Origin: an uncultured Alphaproteobacteria bacterium
Lineage (GTDB): Bacteria; Pseudomonadota; Alphaproteobacteria; Thalassobaculales; Thalassobaculaceae
Assembly (NCBI GenBank): GCA_937776645.1
Contig: CALMRI010000002.1
Location: 62,001 to 126,000, forward strand
DNA length: 64,000 bases
Reading direction: 5' to 3'
Shown here: in pieces, positions 46,722 to 55,882 of the stretch
How the letters are laid out: each line of letters begins with the position of its first letter
Position numbering within the stretch: the stretch's first letter is position 1
The notes under the pieces: generated by a model
What the model saw: the letters and a program-made list of their open reading frames with translations, nothing else
Told to the model about the DNA's origin: nothing
Database searches by the model: none
Program-made: the position numbers and the translations under genes

Positions 46722-48329
46722 ATGCGCGGAATGGTGGTTTGTCCACAGCCTCGGGCTGCCGACGTCGGCGCCGAGGTCATGGAACGTGGCGGTAACGCCT
46801 TCGATGCGGCCATCGCTACCGCTTTTGCGCAGATGGTGGTCGACCCGTTTATGTGCGGTCTTGGCGGCATGGGGACCTTGCAGTATTTTGACACGCGGGG
46901 CGCTGGCCACGGGATGATCGATTTTCACAACCGCGCCGGCGCCAAGGTCTCGCCCGGTATGTGGGAAGCTGACCTTGCCGGACGCTCCGAAATCAGCGGC
47001 TATACCCTGTTCGATGATTATCGCAGCGAGCTTGGCTATACCGCGATAATGACGCCAGGAACCGTTGCCGGATTTGCCGAGACCCATCGACGGCTGGCCA
47101 GTTGGGAATGGGCCGATCTGTTGGCGCCGGCAGCACGGTTGGCGCGCCAGGGCTACCCCTTGGCGGCGCATGTGTTGGATTTCTGGGCCCGACCCTGGGC
47201 GGCGGGGGTGCCGGATGGCATCACCCGGATCAAGGTTAGCCCGGCCTGCGCTGAGATTTATCTGCGCCCCGGCGATCGTCTTCCCGAGGTCGGCGAGATC
47301 ATCTGCAACCCGGACATGGCCGACACTATCGAGACGCTGGCACGCGATGGTGCCGGAAGCTTTTATACCGGGGCTCTGGGAGCCCGGATCGCCGAGGATA
47401 TTGGGGCCAATGGAGGGTTCGTCACCGTCGAAGACCTGGCGGGCTACCGGACTCGTCCGGGCAAGCCAGTTTTCGGGGAATACCGGGGGCTTACCGTGGC
47501 CTCAAACCCACCGCCAGGCAGTGGCGCGATCCTGATCCAGATGTTGCAGATTCTCGACAATTTCGATCTTGCCGGGCTCGGTCACGGCAGCGCCGCGAGC
47601 TTGCATTTGATCGCCTCGGCGATGGCCCTGGCGCACCATGACCGCGAGCAGAATCTGGCGGACCCAGACTTCACGACGGTTGATGTGGATTTCCTAGTTT
47701 CCAAGAAACGCGCGGCCGAGCACGCGGCGGTGATCCGCTCCGCAGCTCCCTTGCCCTCGACACCGCCGGCCCCGCCATCCTGCACCACCCACCTTTCGGT
47801 GCGTGACGAGACCGGTAACGCGGTGTCGGTCACCCATACCTTGGGAACCGGCAGCGGCGTCGTCACGCCGGGTCTCGGCTTCGTCTACAACAATTCAATG
47901 AAGCTGGCCGATCCGATCCCTGGCAAGCCGAACTCGATGATGCCAGGTAAGGCTAGGACCACAGGCATGGTGCCAACCATGCTGCTAAAGGATGGCGAGC
48001 CGGTGATTATCGTCGGGGCCTTGGGTGGCAGCGTCATCATCTCGGCGGTGCTGCAGACCATCCTCAACATCGTTGATTTCGGTATGTCACCGGTTGAGGC
48101 CACCGCTGTGCCGCGGATTCATTGCGAGGGCGCCGGTGTGCACGTCGAAGCCCGGGTCGAGAGCTCCCAAGTTGCCGGGCTGCAGGCGCTGGGCCACAAA
48201 GTGTTTCAATCCTCGCACAGCTACGATCCGGTGATGGCGCGGGCTCATGTCATCGCTAGAGATGACAAAGGTTGGCGCGGCGGCGCCGATCCACGCAGCG
48301 GCGGCGGCATCGCCATCGCCCGATGTTAG
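46722..48329 (+). CDS. Gamma-glutamyltransferase family protein (cytoplasmic type)
   Basis: A 535-residue Ntn-hydrolase. AAGGAG lies five bases before the ATG at 46722. The heavy-chain part has AADVGAEVMERGGNAFDAA and FMCGLGGMG. The autoprocessing site and nucleophile Thr are in SCTTHLSVRD, followed by the light-chain GTGSGVVTPGLGF and GALGGSVIISAVLQ. There is no signal peptide, unlike periplasmic Ggt, so it should be cytoplasmic like YwrD-type or cephalosporin-acylase-like members. It is the last gene of the isochorismatase-GAF operon, which suggests hydrolysis of an amide intermediate rather than glutathione salvage. Confidence 0.92.
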   Translation: MRGMVVCPQPRAADVGAEVMERGGNAFDAAIATAFAQMVVDPFMCGLGGMGTLQYFDTRGAGHGMIDFHNRAGAKVSPGMWEADLAGRSEISGYTLFDDYRSELGYTAIMTPGTVAGFAETHRRLASWEWADLLAPAARLARQGYPLAAHVLDFWARPWAAGVPDGITRIKVSPACAEIYLRPGDRLPEVGEIICNPDMADTIETLARDGAGSFYTGALGARIAEDIGANGGFVTVEDLAGYRTRPGKPVFGEYRGLTVASNPPPGSGAILIQMLQILDNFDLAGLGHGSAASLHLIASAMALAHHDREQNLADPDFTTVDVDFLVSKKRAAEHAAVIRSAAPLPSTPPAPPSCTTHLSVRDETGNAVSVTHTLGTGSGVVTPGLGFVYNNSMKLADPIPGKPNSMMPGKARTTGMVPTMLLKDGEPVIIVGALGGSVIISAVLQTILNIVDFGMSPVEATAVPRIHCEGAGVHVEARVESSQVAGLQALGHKVFQSSHSYDPVMARAHVIARDDKGWRGGADPRSGGGIAIARC

Positions 48330-48515
48330 TGGTCGTTGGGTTTTACCAAGAGGCCGGGGGAACCGCCCCTCATCCTGAGTTTGTCGAAGGGCGCTACGGC
48401 GCGGCTGGAGCCTTTTGCGGTCAAATGTCAGCACCCATTGGATTGGAGACGGGGGCTCGATTGACCCGCTGGGAAACCAGCCGTAACGTGACCGTCAGCT
48501 TGATCAGGAGGTCAC

Positions 48516-49568
48516 ATGTCTGAATCCAACATATATGTAGGTGTAGCCGGCTATGTTGGCCGTCCCGATGCCGCCGGTTCCGTAGGGGTCTTCCGCCGCG
48601 CTACTGATGGCGGGGAATGGGAGCATGTATTTGGGGATCTGGAGACGTTCACCGTCTTCGTGCATCCAACCGACCCGGCCCTGGTGTTCGCCGGGACATC
48701 CGATGGGGTGTGGCGAAGTGACGACCGTGGGAGCAGCTTTAAGCGCACCAATTTCCCTGATGCCGACAAGCAGGTGTGGAGCTTCCTCGTCATCGATGAC
48801 AATCCCGACTGCATGTATGCCGGCGCCTCGCCAATCGATGTTTACCGTTCGGACGATCGCGGGGCGAGTTGGCGCCGGTTACCTAACCCGGGGATCAAGG
48901 AGCGCTGCTCCGGCCCGTTCTCGCCTCGCGTGATGCGGATGGTCCAACGGCCCGGACGACCGAATGAAATTTTTGCGGCTCTAGAAATCGCCGGATCGAT
49001 GCGCACGACGGATGGTGGCGAGACCTGGGAGGACCTGACCGACGATCTGGTTCGCTTGTCGGATTTGCCTCATCTGCGCAGTTCGATCGTGCAAAAGGAA
49101 ACCCATGCCGAGGGGATGCTGGATGGTCATGCGATCACCATCAGCCCATCGGATCCCGATGCGGCGATCATCGCCCTGCGGATGGGGCTTTTTCGCACTC
49201 GCAACGGAGGCAAGACCTGGGAAGACATGGAGATGAAGCGCTTCTCTCCAACGACCTATGGTCGGGACGTCAAGGCCTCGCCGCATGATCCCAAGACGCT
49301 ATATGCGGCGCTCTCGGTCTCGGCCGCGAGTCACGACGGGGGCATCTATCGCAGCACCGATTCGGGCGAGACATGGCAGCGCTTCGACAAGGTCCAGGTG
49401 CATGGCACTATCATGTCTATCGGCCTGCATACTTCCGACCCGAAGCAGGTCTATATCGGCGCCCGGTACGAGGGGGAGATCTTCGGAACCACCGACGGCG
49501 GCGAAACCTGGCGGGAAATGTCGCTGCCGGGCGAGGTGAAGGACGTTTATTCTGTCGCGTGTGGCTGA
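48516..49568 (+). CDS. BNR/Asp-box repeat beta-propeller protein
   Basis: A 350-residue protein with at least six sialidase-type Asp-box motifs: SDDRGSSF, SDDRGASW, TTDGGETW, TRNGGKTW, STDSGETW and TTDGGETW, spaced about 50-60 residues apart, each followed by a strand. This predicts a six- or seven-bladed propeller. There is a strong ribosome site, AGGAGG, a few bases before the ATG at 48516. No signal peptide or membrane segment is seen, so it is probably cytoplasmic. No catalytic residues of a sialidase are evident; the function is unknown. It comes before an LLM gene on the same strand. Confidence 0.88.
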   Translation: MSESNIYVGVAGYVGRPDAAGSVGVFRRATDGGEWEHVFGDLETFTVFVHPTDPALVFAGTSDGVWRSDDRGSSFKRTNFPDADKQVWSFLVIDDNPDCMYAGASPIDVYRSDDRGASWRRLPNPGIKERCSGPFSPRVMRMVQRPGRPNEIFAALEIAGSMRTTDGGETWEDLTDDLVRLSDLPHLRSSIVQKETHAEGMLDGHAITISPSDPDAAIIALRMGLFRTRNGGKTWEDMEMKRFSPTTYGRDVKASPHDPKTLYAALSVSAASHDGGIYRSTDSGETWQRFDKVQVHGTIMSIGLHTSDPKQVYIGARYEGEIFGTTDGGETWREMSLPGEVKDVYSVACG

Positions 49569-49631
49569 GCGTCCGGTAGGCTTGCGAGCCTACGCTTTGG
49601 CGTAATCCGTGGCCGGGACCGAGGGGCGAGG

Positions 49632-50681
49632 ATGCAGGTAATGACGACCTTGCCGCAGGAGGACCTGAATGCGGTCCCAGCGGCGGCGCGGGCGGCCGAG
49701 CGTGATGGTTTCGACATGATCGCGACCATGGAAAATCGATACGAGCCGTTCATGCCGCTGGCGGTTTCAGCGATCTCCACCGACCGGATTCAGCTTGGTA
49801 CCGCCGTTGCGATCGCTTTTCCGCGTTCGCCGATGGTCGTCGCCAATACCGCTTGGGATCTGCAAAATGCGTCGAAGGGACGGTTCGTGCTTGGGCTCGG
49901 GCCGCAAATCAAGCCGCATAATGAAAAGCGGTTCTCGACACCCTGGTCGGCCCCGGCGCCGAGGCTGCGTGAATACGTCAAGGCGTTGCGAGCGATTTGG
50001 CGGTCGTGGGAGTTGGGGGGGGCACTGAAGTTTGCCGGTGATTTCTACACCTTCACGCTAATGACCCCGAATTTTGTCCCTGCCTCGACCCATCAACCGC
50101 CGGTGCCGATCACGATCGCAGCGGTTGGTCCGCACACCTTGAAGCTTGCTGGTGAGGTCTGTGACGGCGTTCGCCTGCACCCGTTTTGCACCCGCGCCTA
50201 TATAGAGGATGTGGCGATGCCACGCATCGAGACGGGGTTGGCTATGTCCGGCAAGCCGCGCCAGGAATTTCAGATAACCGGCGGCGGGTTCATCGCCACC
50301 GGCGCCACCGATGCAGAAGTCGAAACGGTAGCGGAATGGGTGCGCTATCGAGTGGCGTTCTATGGCTCGACGCCGAGTTATTGGCCTGTCTTCGAACATC
50401 ATGGGCTTGGCGACCTCGGGCGAAAACTGAACGCGATGACCAAGCAAGGCCAATGGGAGCAGATCGCCGGCGTAATCACGGATGATGTGCTGCGGCTGTT
50501 CGCCGCGATTGGTCGGTATGATGAGTTGGCGGATTTGGTGGCAGGTCGGTTCGGCGGCTGCACCGACATGGTGTATGCCAGTACCTCTTCGGATATTCAG
50601 CCAAAGATCCCGCCGGAGGTCCTTCAGGACATTCAACGCATCAGTACGCCCTTCAAAGGTTTTAAGGCCGCTTGGTCATAG
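49632..50681 (+). CDS. LLM class oxidoreductase, probable F420-type (TIGR03617-like)
   Basis: A 349-residue luciferase-like protein, paralogue of the gene at 36937-38019. Shared elements: MQVMTTLPQEDL, RDGFDMIATMENR, RIQLGTAVAIAFPRSP, LQNASKGRFVLGLGPQIKPHN, PVPITIAAVGPHTLKLAGEV and YRVAFYGSTPSYWPV. The ATG at 49632 has a GAGGGGCGAGG ribosome site. It lies 63 bases downstream of the BNR propeller gene and may be co-transcribed with it. Frame intact; substrate and flavin (FMN or F420) not determined. Confidence 0.88.
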   Translation: MQVMTTLPQEDLNAVPAAARAAERDGFDMIATMENRYEPFMPLAVSAISTDRIQLGTAVAIAFPRSPMVVANTAWDLQNASKGRFVLGLGPQIKPHNEKRFSTPWSAPAPRLREYVKALRAIWRSWELGGALKFAGDFYTFTLMTPNFVPASTHQPPVPITIAAVGPHTLKLAGEVCDGVRLHPFCTRAYIEDVAMPRIETGLAMSGKPRQEFQITGGGFIATGATDAEVETVAEWVRYRVAFYGSTPSYWPVFEHHGLGDLGRKLNAMTKQGQWEQIAGVITDDVLRLFAAIGRYDELADLVAGRFGGCTDMVYASTSSDIQPKIPPEVLQDIQRISTPFKGFKAAWS

Positions 50682-50749
50682 ATGGGGCTCAGGAGAGGCG
50701 ATTGTGACGGGCGCGGCTAGGACGCATGTCGTTTTGAGTTACATGAAAT

Positions 50750-51950
50750 TCAACAATTCGGTGCGGCCGTCCCGAAATTCGGCGCGAGGTCGGGGTATTC
50801 AATAATCCGGTGGCTGATCGTAGCGGGCATGGGCCACTCAAATTTGTTGGGTTTATTTGTTGGTAGGGCTTGTATCTTTTGGTCTCGCCAACCTGGGCAA
50901 TCCTCGGTGAGCTGCACCATTTCTTTGGCAGCACGCTTAAATTCTTCAACTGAATTTTTTTCCCAACGATAACCATGCTTGACTAGTTGGCGATCAATGA
51001 TCCCTTCCTCCAATAGGCCGAGACGCAAAAGGTCTTCCAAAGGCACGCGCTTATTATCCGGTCCGACCACATGCTGAGGAAGAACGATGCTTCTCTTGTC
51101 TACAGATCCCGAGGGCGCAACCGCTCCGCATCGCGCCAAGGGCACCCCGAATCCTATCGCGAACGCATAAGGCCCAGACGGAGATAGTTCCAAAAAAAAT
51201 CTCGAGCGACTGATCGCGTATGCGTGCAGGAATGCCGGATCTTCCGCCGATGCTAAATCGAAAAACCCGTCAATTTTAGGGATCGGACTCATACCACGAT
51301 GGCCGACCCGGACAACCTGGCCGCCCAGGGTCTTAGTCACGTGCTGTATAACCGGCACAATATTTTCGACGTTTAGGTCACGGTTGGGACGCGCTCCCCA
51401 GTACTCGTATCCAGCCTCGCGATAGTGCAATACACAGAACCAACCGTTCGGATCCAAGCCGGTCGCCCGTAATCTTACATCTTCTTGTGCCGAGAGATTA
51501 TCCGGAAATTGAAACCGCGCCAATGTATCAAAACTTGGAAGCATTACTCGATTCATCATCCACGGTGTTAGTACAAGGGTTTGGTTTGTCTCCGTGCCCA
51601 ACCTTCCAGGCCTCGGAATCAAAAGCGATCTTCTGAGCTCCGGCAAAATCAAATGCTTCAAGCGGAATAAGATATTCGTCATTCATTTGCCACGGCAGAT
51701 CGAGTTGCGGCATCAATCGCAGCACAGTTTGTTTGTACGGTCGATCGTTTCGAAACACTATGGAGAGAACAGCATGGTCAAACAGCAGCTTGACTGAGGC
51801 TGCGAACACGCATGATTCGATAAAGTCGCCAAAAGTTCTGTGTAAATTTATCGCGCAAATACGAAACGGTAGACTTGGATCTCGTCCAATCAAATCATGG
51901 TAAGCCCAACGATGACGGGATTGTTCTGACGCTTCTATAAGTTTGTCCAA
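50750..51950 (-). pseudogene. TIGR04372-like glycosyltransferase, frameshifted, in an AT-rich islet
   Basis: Two overlapping minus-strand frames appear to be one gene. The 5' part, from ATG 51950, reads ICAINLHRTFGDFIESCVF, IVFRNDRPYKQTVLRLMPQ and LEAFDFAGAQK. The 3' part, ending at 50750, reads GWFCVLHYREAGYEYWG, ENIVPVIQHVTKTLGGQ, VVRVGHRGMSPIPKIDGFF and DKRSIVLPQHV, the order expected of the TIGR04372 glycosyltransferase family. The frames meet in the stretch around 51,590 (GHGDK in one, ETNQTLVLTPWMMNR in the other), implying one indel. Base composition is visibly more AT-rich than neighbours, suggesting transfer. Family call is moderate; the join is inference. Confidence 0.65.
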
Positions 51951-52531
51951 AATATTATTCCTTATCTATCGGTATATTCTCATCAAAAGGGACGTTAATG
52001 GATCGATAATGTCATAATATATTTTTGGATTGTTTTTCCAATCCAATGTTTGTCTCTTCATGTCTCGTCCGCTGGCAAAGTTCTCGTGCAACAGCATTGG
52101 TCTCTCCCGGTCAGTCGTGGTTGGCTGCTCTTCGAAACAACAAGACGCCTCGGAGCATGCTCGGCCATATAGTTTCCGATCCGGTTTGGCCGCGCGATAT
52201 AGGTCGCCTGAACCAGCCAAATTTTATTTTTTGGGCGAAAAGGCTAAAATATCATCGCTTTAATGTAGGTTGTGGCGAGGGCGGGTGGTGGACAGCTATC
52301 AAGTTGTTGACCAGTTTGTCCCGCTAAACTGAAGGGTAGCTCGTACGCCGCTTCGTGGACAATTGGAAACAGCAAATTTTCATTTTCAATGATCCCCCTG
52401 TTGCCAAACCTATCGGGGCGAAGTGACAGCGATCAATGCGTTGGTTGCGGAGTGCTGGTGTTTCGATACGCGTACGTTGCATGATTGTGATCGGGGAATG
52501 TGGCACGACGATGTGCCGAACAGGGGGCTGC
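51951..52531. other. AT-rich region with only weak ORFs
   Basis: A region of about 580 bases, AT-rich up to roughly 52,330, between the broken glycosyltransferase gene and an SDR gene. The minus frame 51966-52220 has a plausible C-terminal stretch (DMKRQTLDWKNNPKIYYD, DPLTSLLMRIYR) that stops 16 bases before the glycosyltransferase start, so it could be the end of a lost upstream gene. I recognise no domain. The part after 52,330 returns to higher GC and presumably contains the SDR promoter. Confidence 0.35.
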
Positions 52532-53284
52532 ATGGAATGTGACGGCAAGAGGGTTCTAGTGACCGGTGCGCAGCAGGGCATCGGTCGGGCGATGGCGGTG
52601 GGGTTTGCCGAGGTTGGCGCCGATATCGCGGTTAATTGGCATGATGACCAGGCCAAGGCCGAGTCTGTCGCTTCAGAAGTGAGGGCGCTTGGACGTCGGG
52701 CAGTTCTGGTCAAGGGCGATGTATCGGATGTCGCCGATTGCCGGCGCATCGTGGCCGAGACGGTTGCCGGTTTGGGGGGCATTGATGTTTTGATCAACAA
52801 CGCCGGCATGTTCCCGCGCGTGCCATTTTTGAAGATGGAGGAGAAGGACTACGATTTCGTCCTCGATATCAATCTGAAAGGCACGTTCTTTTGTAGTCAG
52901 GCGGCGGCGCGGGCAATGGTGGCGGTGGGAACCAAAGGTAATATCATCAACCTGGCCTCTCAGTCCGTGCGCGGCCAATCGCCTGAATCCTCGCATTACA
53001 CCGCCAGCAAATTGGGGATTCTCGGCGTTACCCGGGCTAGCGCTAATGAGCTGGCAGAGCACGGAATTCGGGTGAACGCCGTGGCGCCGGGGCTGACCGA
53101 TACCGCGCAACCGCGCTATGGCAACACCGATGCAGAGGTGATGGATATGGGTGGAAAGATTCCACTGGGTCGTATTCTCCAACCGTCGGAAATCGCTGAC
53201 ATGGCGGTGTTTCTGTGCACGGACCGCGCGGCGATGGTTACCGGCCAGATATTCCACGTGAATGGTGGATCGTATTTTGGCTAG
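52532..53284 (+). CDS. SDR family oxidoreductase (FabG-like)
   Basis: A 250-residue classical short-chain dehydrogenase. ATG 52532 gives MECDGKRVLVTGAQQGIGRA and has GGGGG five bases upstream; the frame is open to 52436 but earlier starts add non-family residues. Motifs: TGAQQGIG, INNAGMFPRV, NLASQSVRG with the catalytic Ser, YTASK with Tyr and Lys, NAVAPGLTDT. It is followed after 24 bases by a small AtzG-like gene and an amidase, with which it appears to form an operon. Substrate unknown; the FabG resemblance is to the general family, not proof of fatty-acid synthesis. Confidence 0.9.
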   Translation: MECDGKRVLVTGAQQGIGRAMAVGFAEVGADIAVNWHDDQAKAESVASEVRALGRRAVLVKGDVSDVADCRRIVAETVAGLGGIDVLINNAGMFPRVPFLKMEEKDYDFVLDINLKGTFFCSQAAARAMVAVGTKGNIINLASQSVRGQSPESSHYTASKLGILGVTRASANELAEHGIRVNAVAPGLTDTAQPRYGNTDAEVMDMGGKIPLGRILQPSEIADMAVFLCTDRAAMVTGQIFHVNGGSYFG

Positions 53285-53308
53285 CGCTGGATCGGGAGGA
53301 GCAGGGAC

Positions 53309-53548
53309 GTGAGCCAGAAAAAACCCGAACCGGCCTATGACGCCGCTTTCATTGGGACGGTGATTGAACGACTTCACCGCTACAGCGTTTCAGACATTGA
53401 TGCACGGGGGCTGGCGGGGATGCTTGGTTCGGTGGACGCTTTGGCTGAAGCCGCAGCGAAGGGCCTTGGTTTCGACGATGAGCCAGCAGATTTCCTGCGG
53501 GTGATGCAGGCCGAACGCGGTGGCGGCGGCCAAGGGGGTGATTCATGA
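53309..53548 (+). CDS. AtzG-like (DUF4089) small amidase partner
   Basis: A 79-residue protein starting at GTG 53309, with GGGAGG and CAGGG upstream. It is predicted all-helical apart from a Gly-rich C terminus (ERGGGGQGG). Its size, composition (AGMLGSVDALAEAAAKGLGF) and position directly before an AtzE-type amidase match DUF4089/AtzG proteins, which form a heterotetramer with AtzE in cyanuric acid breakdown and are needed for its stability. The last four bases overlap the amidase start (ATGA), so the two are translationally coupled. Confidence 0.75.
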   Translation: MSQKKPEPAYDAAFIGTVIERLHRYSVSDIDARGLAGMLGSVDALAEAAAKGLGFDDEPADFLRVMQAERGGGGQGGDS

Positions 53549-54975
53549 GCCGCGAGACGAGGCTTACCCATCTAAGCCTGGTCGAGACCGCTGAGGGCAT
53601 CGCTAACGGGTCGTTTTCCTCCGAAGAGGTTACCCGCGCCTGCCTTGAACGGATCGAGGCGGCGCAGCGACATCTCAATTGTTTCATCCGGCTTGAAGGC
53701 GATGAGGCCCTGGAGGTCGCCAAGGCCGCTGATCGGGCGCGGGCCGGTGGCATGGCTCTTGGCCCCCTGCATGGCGTGCCATTGGCCCATAAGGACATGT
53801 TTTACCAGACCGGCAAGCCGTCGACCGGCGGCAACGCGATTCAAAGAAACTTTGTGCCTAGCTACACTGCGACGGTGATGCAGCGGCTTTCCGCCGCTGG
53901 TGCGCTTAACCTTGGCGGGCTCAACATGTCCGAATTCGCCAGCGGCCCGGTCGGGCAGAACCTGCATTTCGGCGATTGCCGCAATCCTTGGAATACCGCG
54001 CATGCGCCGGGCGGCTCGTCCTCGGGATCGGGCTCGGCGGTGGCCGGTCGGCTGGTCCATGGGGCGCTCGGCTCCGACACCGGTGGGTCGGTGCGGATCC
54101 CAGCCGCGCTTTGCGGCCTCGTCGGGATGAAGGGAACCCAGGGTCGGGTCAGCCGATATGGTGGGATGCCGCTCTCGTTCTCGCTCGATTGCTTCGGCCC
54201 ACTGGCCCGCACCGCGGCCGATTGTGCCCGCCTTTACCAAATCATTGCTGGGGCCGACCCGATGGATCCTACAGCCAGCCAGGAGCCGGTAGACGACTAC
54301 GAGGCGGCGACGGCCAAACCGGTGAAGGGTCTGAGGATCGGTATTGACCCTCGCCACGGTGGCATCACTCCAAGCGCCGAGGTGGTCGACGCCATCGATG
54401 CGGCGATGGAGACTTATGATGATCTGGATGTGGAGATCGTCGAGGTGTCGATGCCGGACCAGGATGAGCTCAACGCCTTGTCCAACATCATTACCCGCTC
54501 CGAAGCCGCGACCTTGCATAAAGCCTGGCTACGGACCCGGCGCGATGATTACTCGCCGCAGGTGCGCCGCCGGATCGAGATCGGTCTGGCGGTCCCCGCC
54601 ACCCGCTATATCGAGGCGTTAAGCCTGCGCGCGCACCACTTGCAGCGCTTCGTCGATGCGGTTTTCAGTCATTGCGACGCGCTGATCTTGCCCAGCGTTG
54701 GGGAGGCGTCACCGACCTTGGCGGAACTGGATGTTGGCGATTCCGAGACCTTGCCCGCGATGCTCATGCGGATGACCGGCTTTACCCGGCCGCTGAATTA
54801 TTACGGCGTCCCGGCGCTGACGGTACCGGCCGGCTTTAGCGTCAGCGGATTGCCGTTGGGCTTTCAGCTGGTCGGAAGGCCGTTTGACGAGGCCCGGCTA
54901 TTCCAGCTTGCTGGCGCCTATCAAGCGGTAACCGATCATCACTTGAAGGCGCCACGGATCGCCGGTGCAGAATAA
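53545..54975 (+). CDS. Amidase-signature hydrolase (AtzE/GatA-like)
   Basis: A 476-residue amidase-signature enzyme. The Ser-cisSer-Lys triad is visible: K83 in GVPLAHKDMF, a cis-Ser in the GGSSSGSG stretch at 156-163, and the nucleophile S182 in SDTGGSVRIP. PALTVPAGF near the C terminus is also standard. The DUF4089 gene immediately upstream argues for an AtzE-like carboxybiuret or related amide hydrolase rather than the GatA subunit of tRNA amidotransferase, and no gatB or gatC is nearby. The substrate is unproven. An AT-rich gap and an IS graveyard follow. Confidence 0.9.
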   Translation: MSRETRLTHLSLVETAEGIANGSFSSEEVTRACLERIEAAQRHLNCFIRLEGDEALEVAKAADRARAGGMALGPLHGVPLAHKDMFYQTGKPSTGGNAIQRNFVPSYTATVMQRLSAAGALNLGGLNMSEFASGPVGQNLHFGDCRNPWNTAHAPGGSSSGSGSAVAGRLVHGALGSDTGGSVRIPAALCGLVGMKGTQGRVSRYGGMPLSFSLDCFGPLARTAADCARLYQIIAGADPMDPTASQEPVDDYEAATAKPVKGLRIGIDPRHGGITPSAEVVDAIDAAMETYDDLDVEIVEVSMPDQDELNALSNIITRSEAATLHKAWLRTRRDDYSPQVRRRIEIGLAVPATRYIEALSLRAHHLQRFVDAVFSHCDALILPSVGEASPTLAELDVGDSETLPAMLMRMTGFTRPLNYYGVPALTVPAGFSVSGLPLGFQLVGRPFDEARLFQLAGAYQAVTDHHLKAPRIAGAE

Positions 54976-55227
54976 AAAATCAGTGTACATCAGGAGAAAG
55001 TTGTCACGAGGCAATATTTTAATACCTATAACCACGCTTTTCGTGACCGCGACGCTTTTTTTCAAGAAAAATTGATAGGCACATATTTTATTCCGTCAGT
55101 CTCTCGAATATTTCACTCGGGTCGATAGCATTTTTTTGGTTCATTCCCTCAATCTTCGTTTCGATCCGAATCCATCACTAAAGGATATGGGGGGTTTAGC
55201 TATCTGGTGAAACACGGACAGGACGAA
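54976..55227. other. AT-rich gap between amidase and insertion-sequence remains
   Basis: About 250 bases rich in A and T runs (for example TTTTTTT near 55,130). No open frame or recognisable motif is seen. The low GC and position beside transposase debris suggest it arrived with, or was left by, mobile elements; one end of the IS481 element could lie in its last part but I cannot define it. Confidence 0.35.
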
Positions 55228-55810
55228 TTATAGCTTTTCCCTGAGCGCCTCGTAAGGCGTCTTTCCGTTGTGGGCGCCGTGTGGTCTGGCGAGGTTGTAA
55301 AGTCGCTCCCATTCAGCAAGTTCGTCCCCGAGATCGACGTCGCCGTTGTAGCTGAGTAGCTGATAGAATTACTGCTCGTCGAATCTGCGCGAGCGCTCGG
55401 CCTTTCCACTCAACTGCAGCGAACTCAGCTTGATATAGGCATGCCGAATGCCTTTGTCCTCGACGTGTCAGTGGGACCTGACCTGGAACTCATGCCCGTT
55501 GTTGGTGCGGATCTCGCGGATCCGAAATGGGAATGTGCCAATCACATGGTCGACAAAGTCGATAGCGTTTGCCTGGGTGTGTCGTCCGTAGGTCTTGAGA
55601 GAACGGACGTGTGTCGCATCGTCGATGGCAGTGTACTGGAGCCGACGGGCCTTCTTGCCGCCTTTTTCATTGAATATCAGAAATTTGACGGCCATCTGGA
55701 TAGGGCGGCCAGGGGCCTGCTTGTTGTAGCGCTTCGTGTGCATCTTGCGCACACGGGTGCCTCTCGGTAGCCGGCTCAAGCCATTTCGACACCGACCTCT
55801 TATTGGCCAG
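55228..55810 (-). pseudogene. IS481-family transposase remnant
   Basis: The minus-strand sequence from about 55,810 reads NGLSRLPRGTRVRKMHTKRY, PGRPIQMAVKFL, RLQYTAIDDATHVRSLK, FPFRIREIRTNNGHEFQ and then a stop. It continues in frame with KLSSLQLSGKAERSR, FDEQ-stop-FYQLLSYNGDVDL, WERLYNLARPHGAHNGKTPYEALREKL and TAA at 55228-55230. This is the catalytic and C-terminal part of an IS481 transposase, with the N-terminal part missing. The first Asp of the DDE triad is mutated (QMAVKF instead of QxDVKF), and two in-frame stops are present. It is dead. Confidence 0.88.
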
Positions 55811-55882
55811 CCCGGGTGTCCTGCCCCCCTATAACTGTGCCACGTAATTCGTGATATTTTACGAAGGTGTGGAGGTATTTGG

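Noticed and set aside
53545-54975. Calling the amidase gatA
   Set aside because: No gatB or gatC beside it, and the overlapping DUF4089-like small gene points to the AtzE group.
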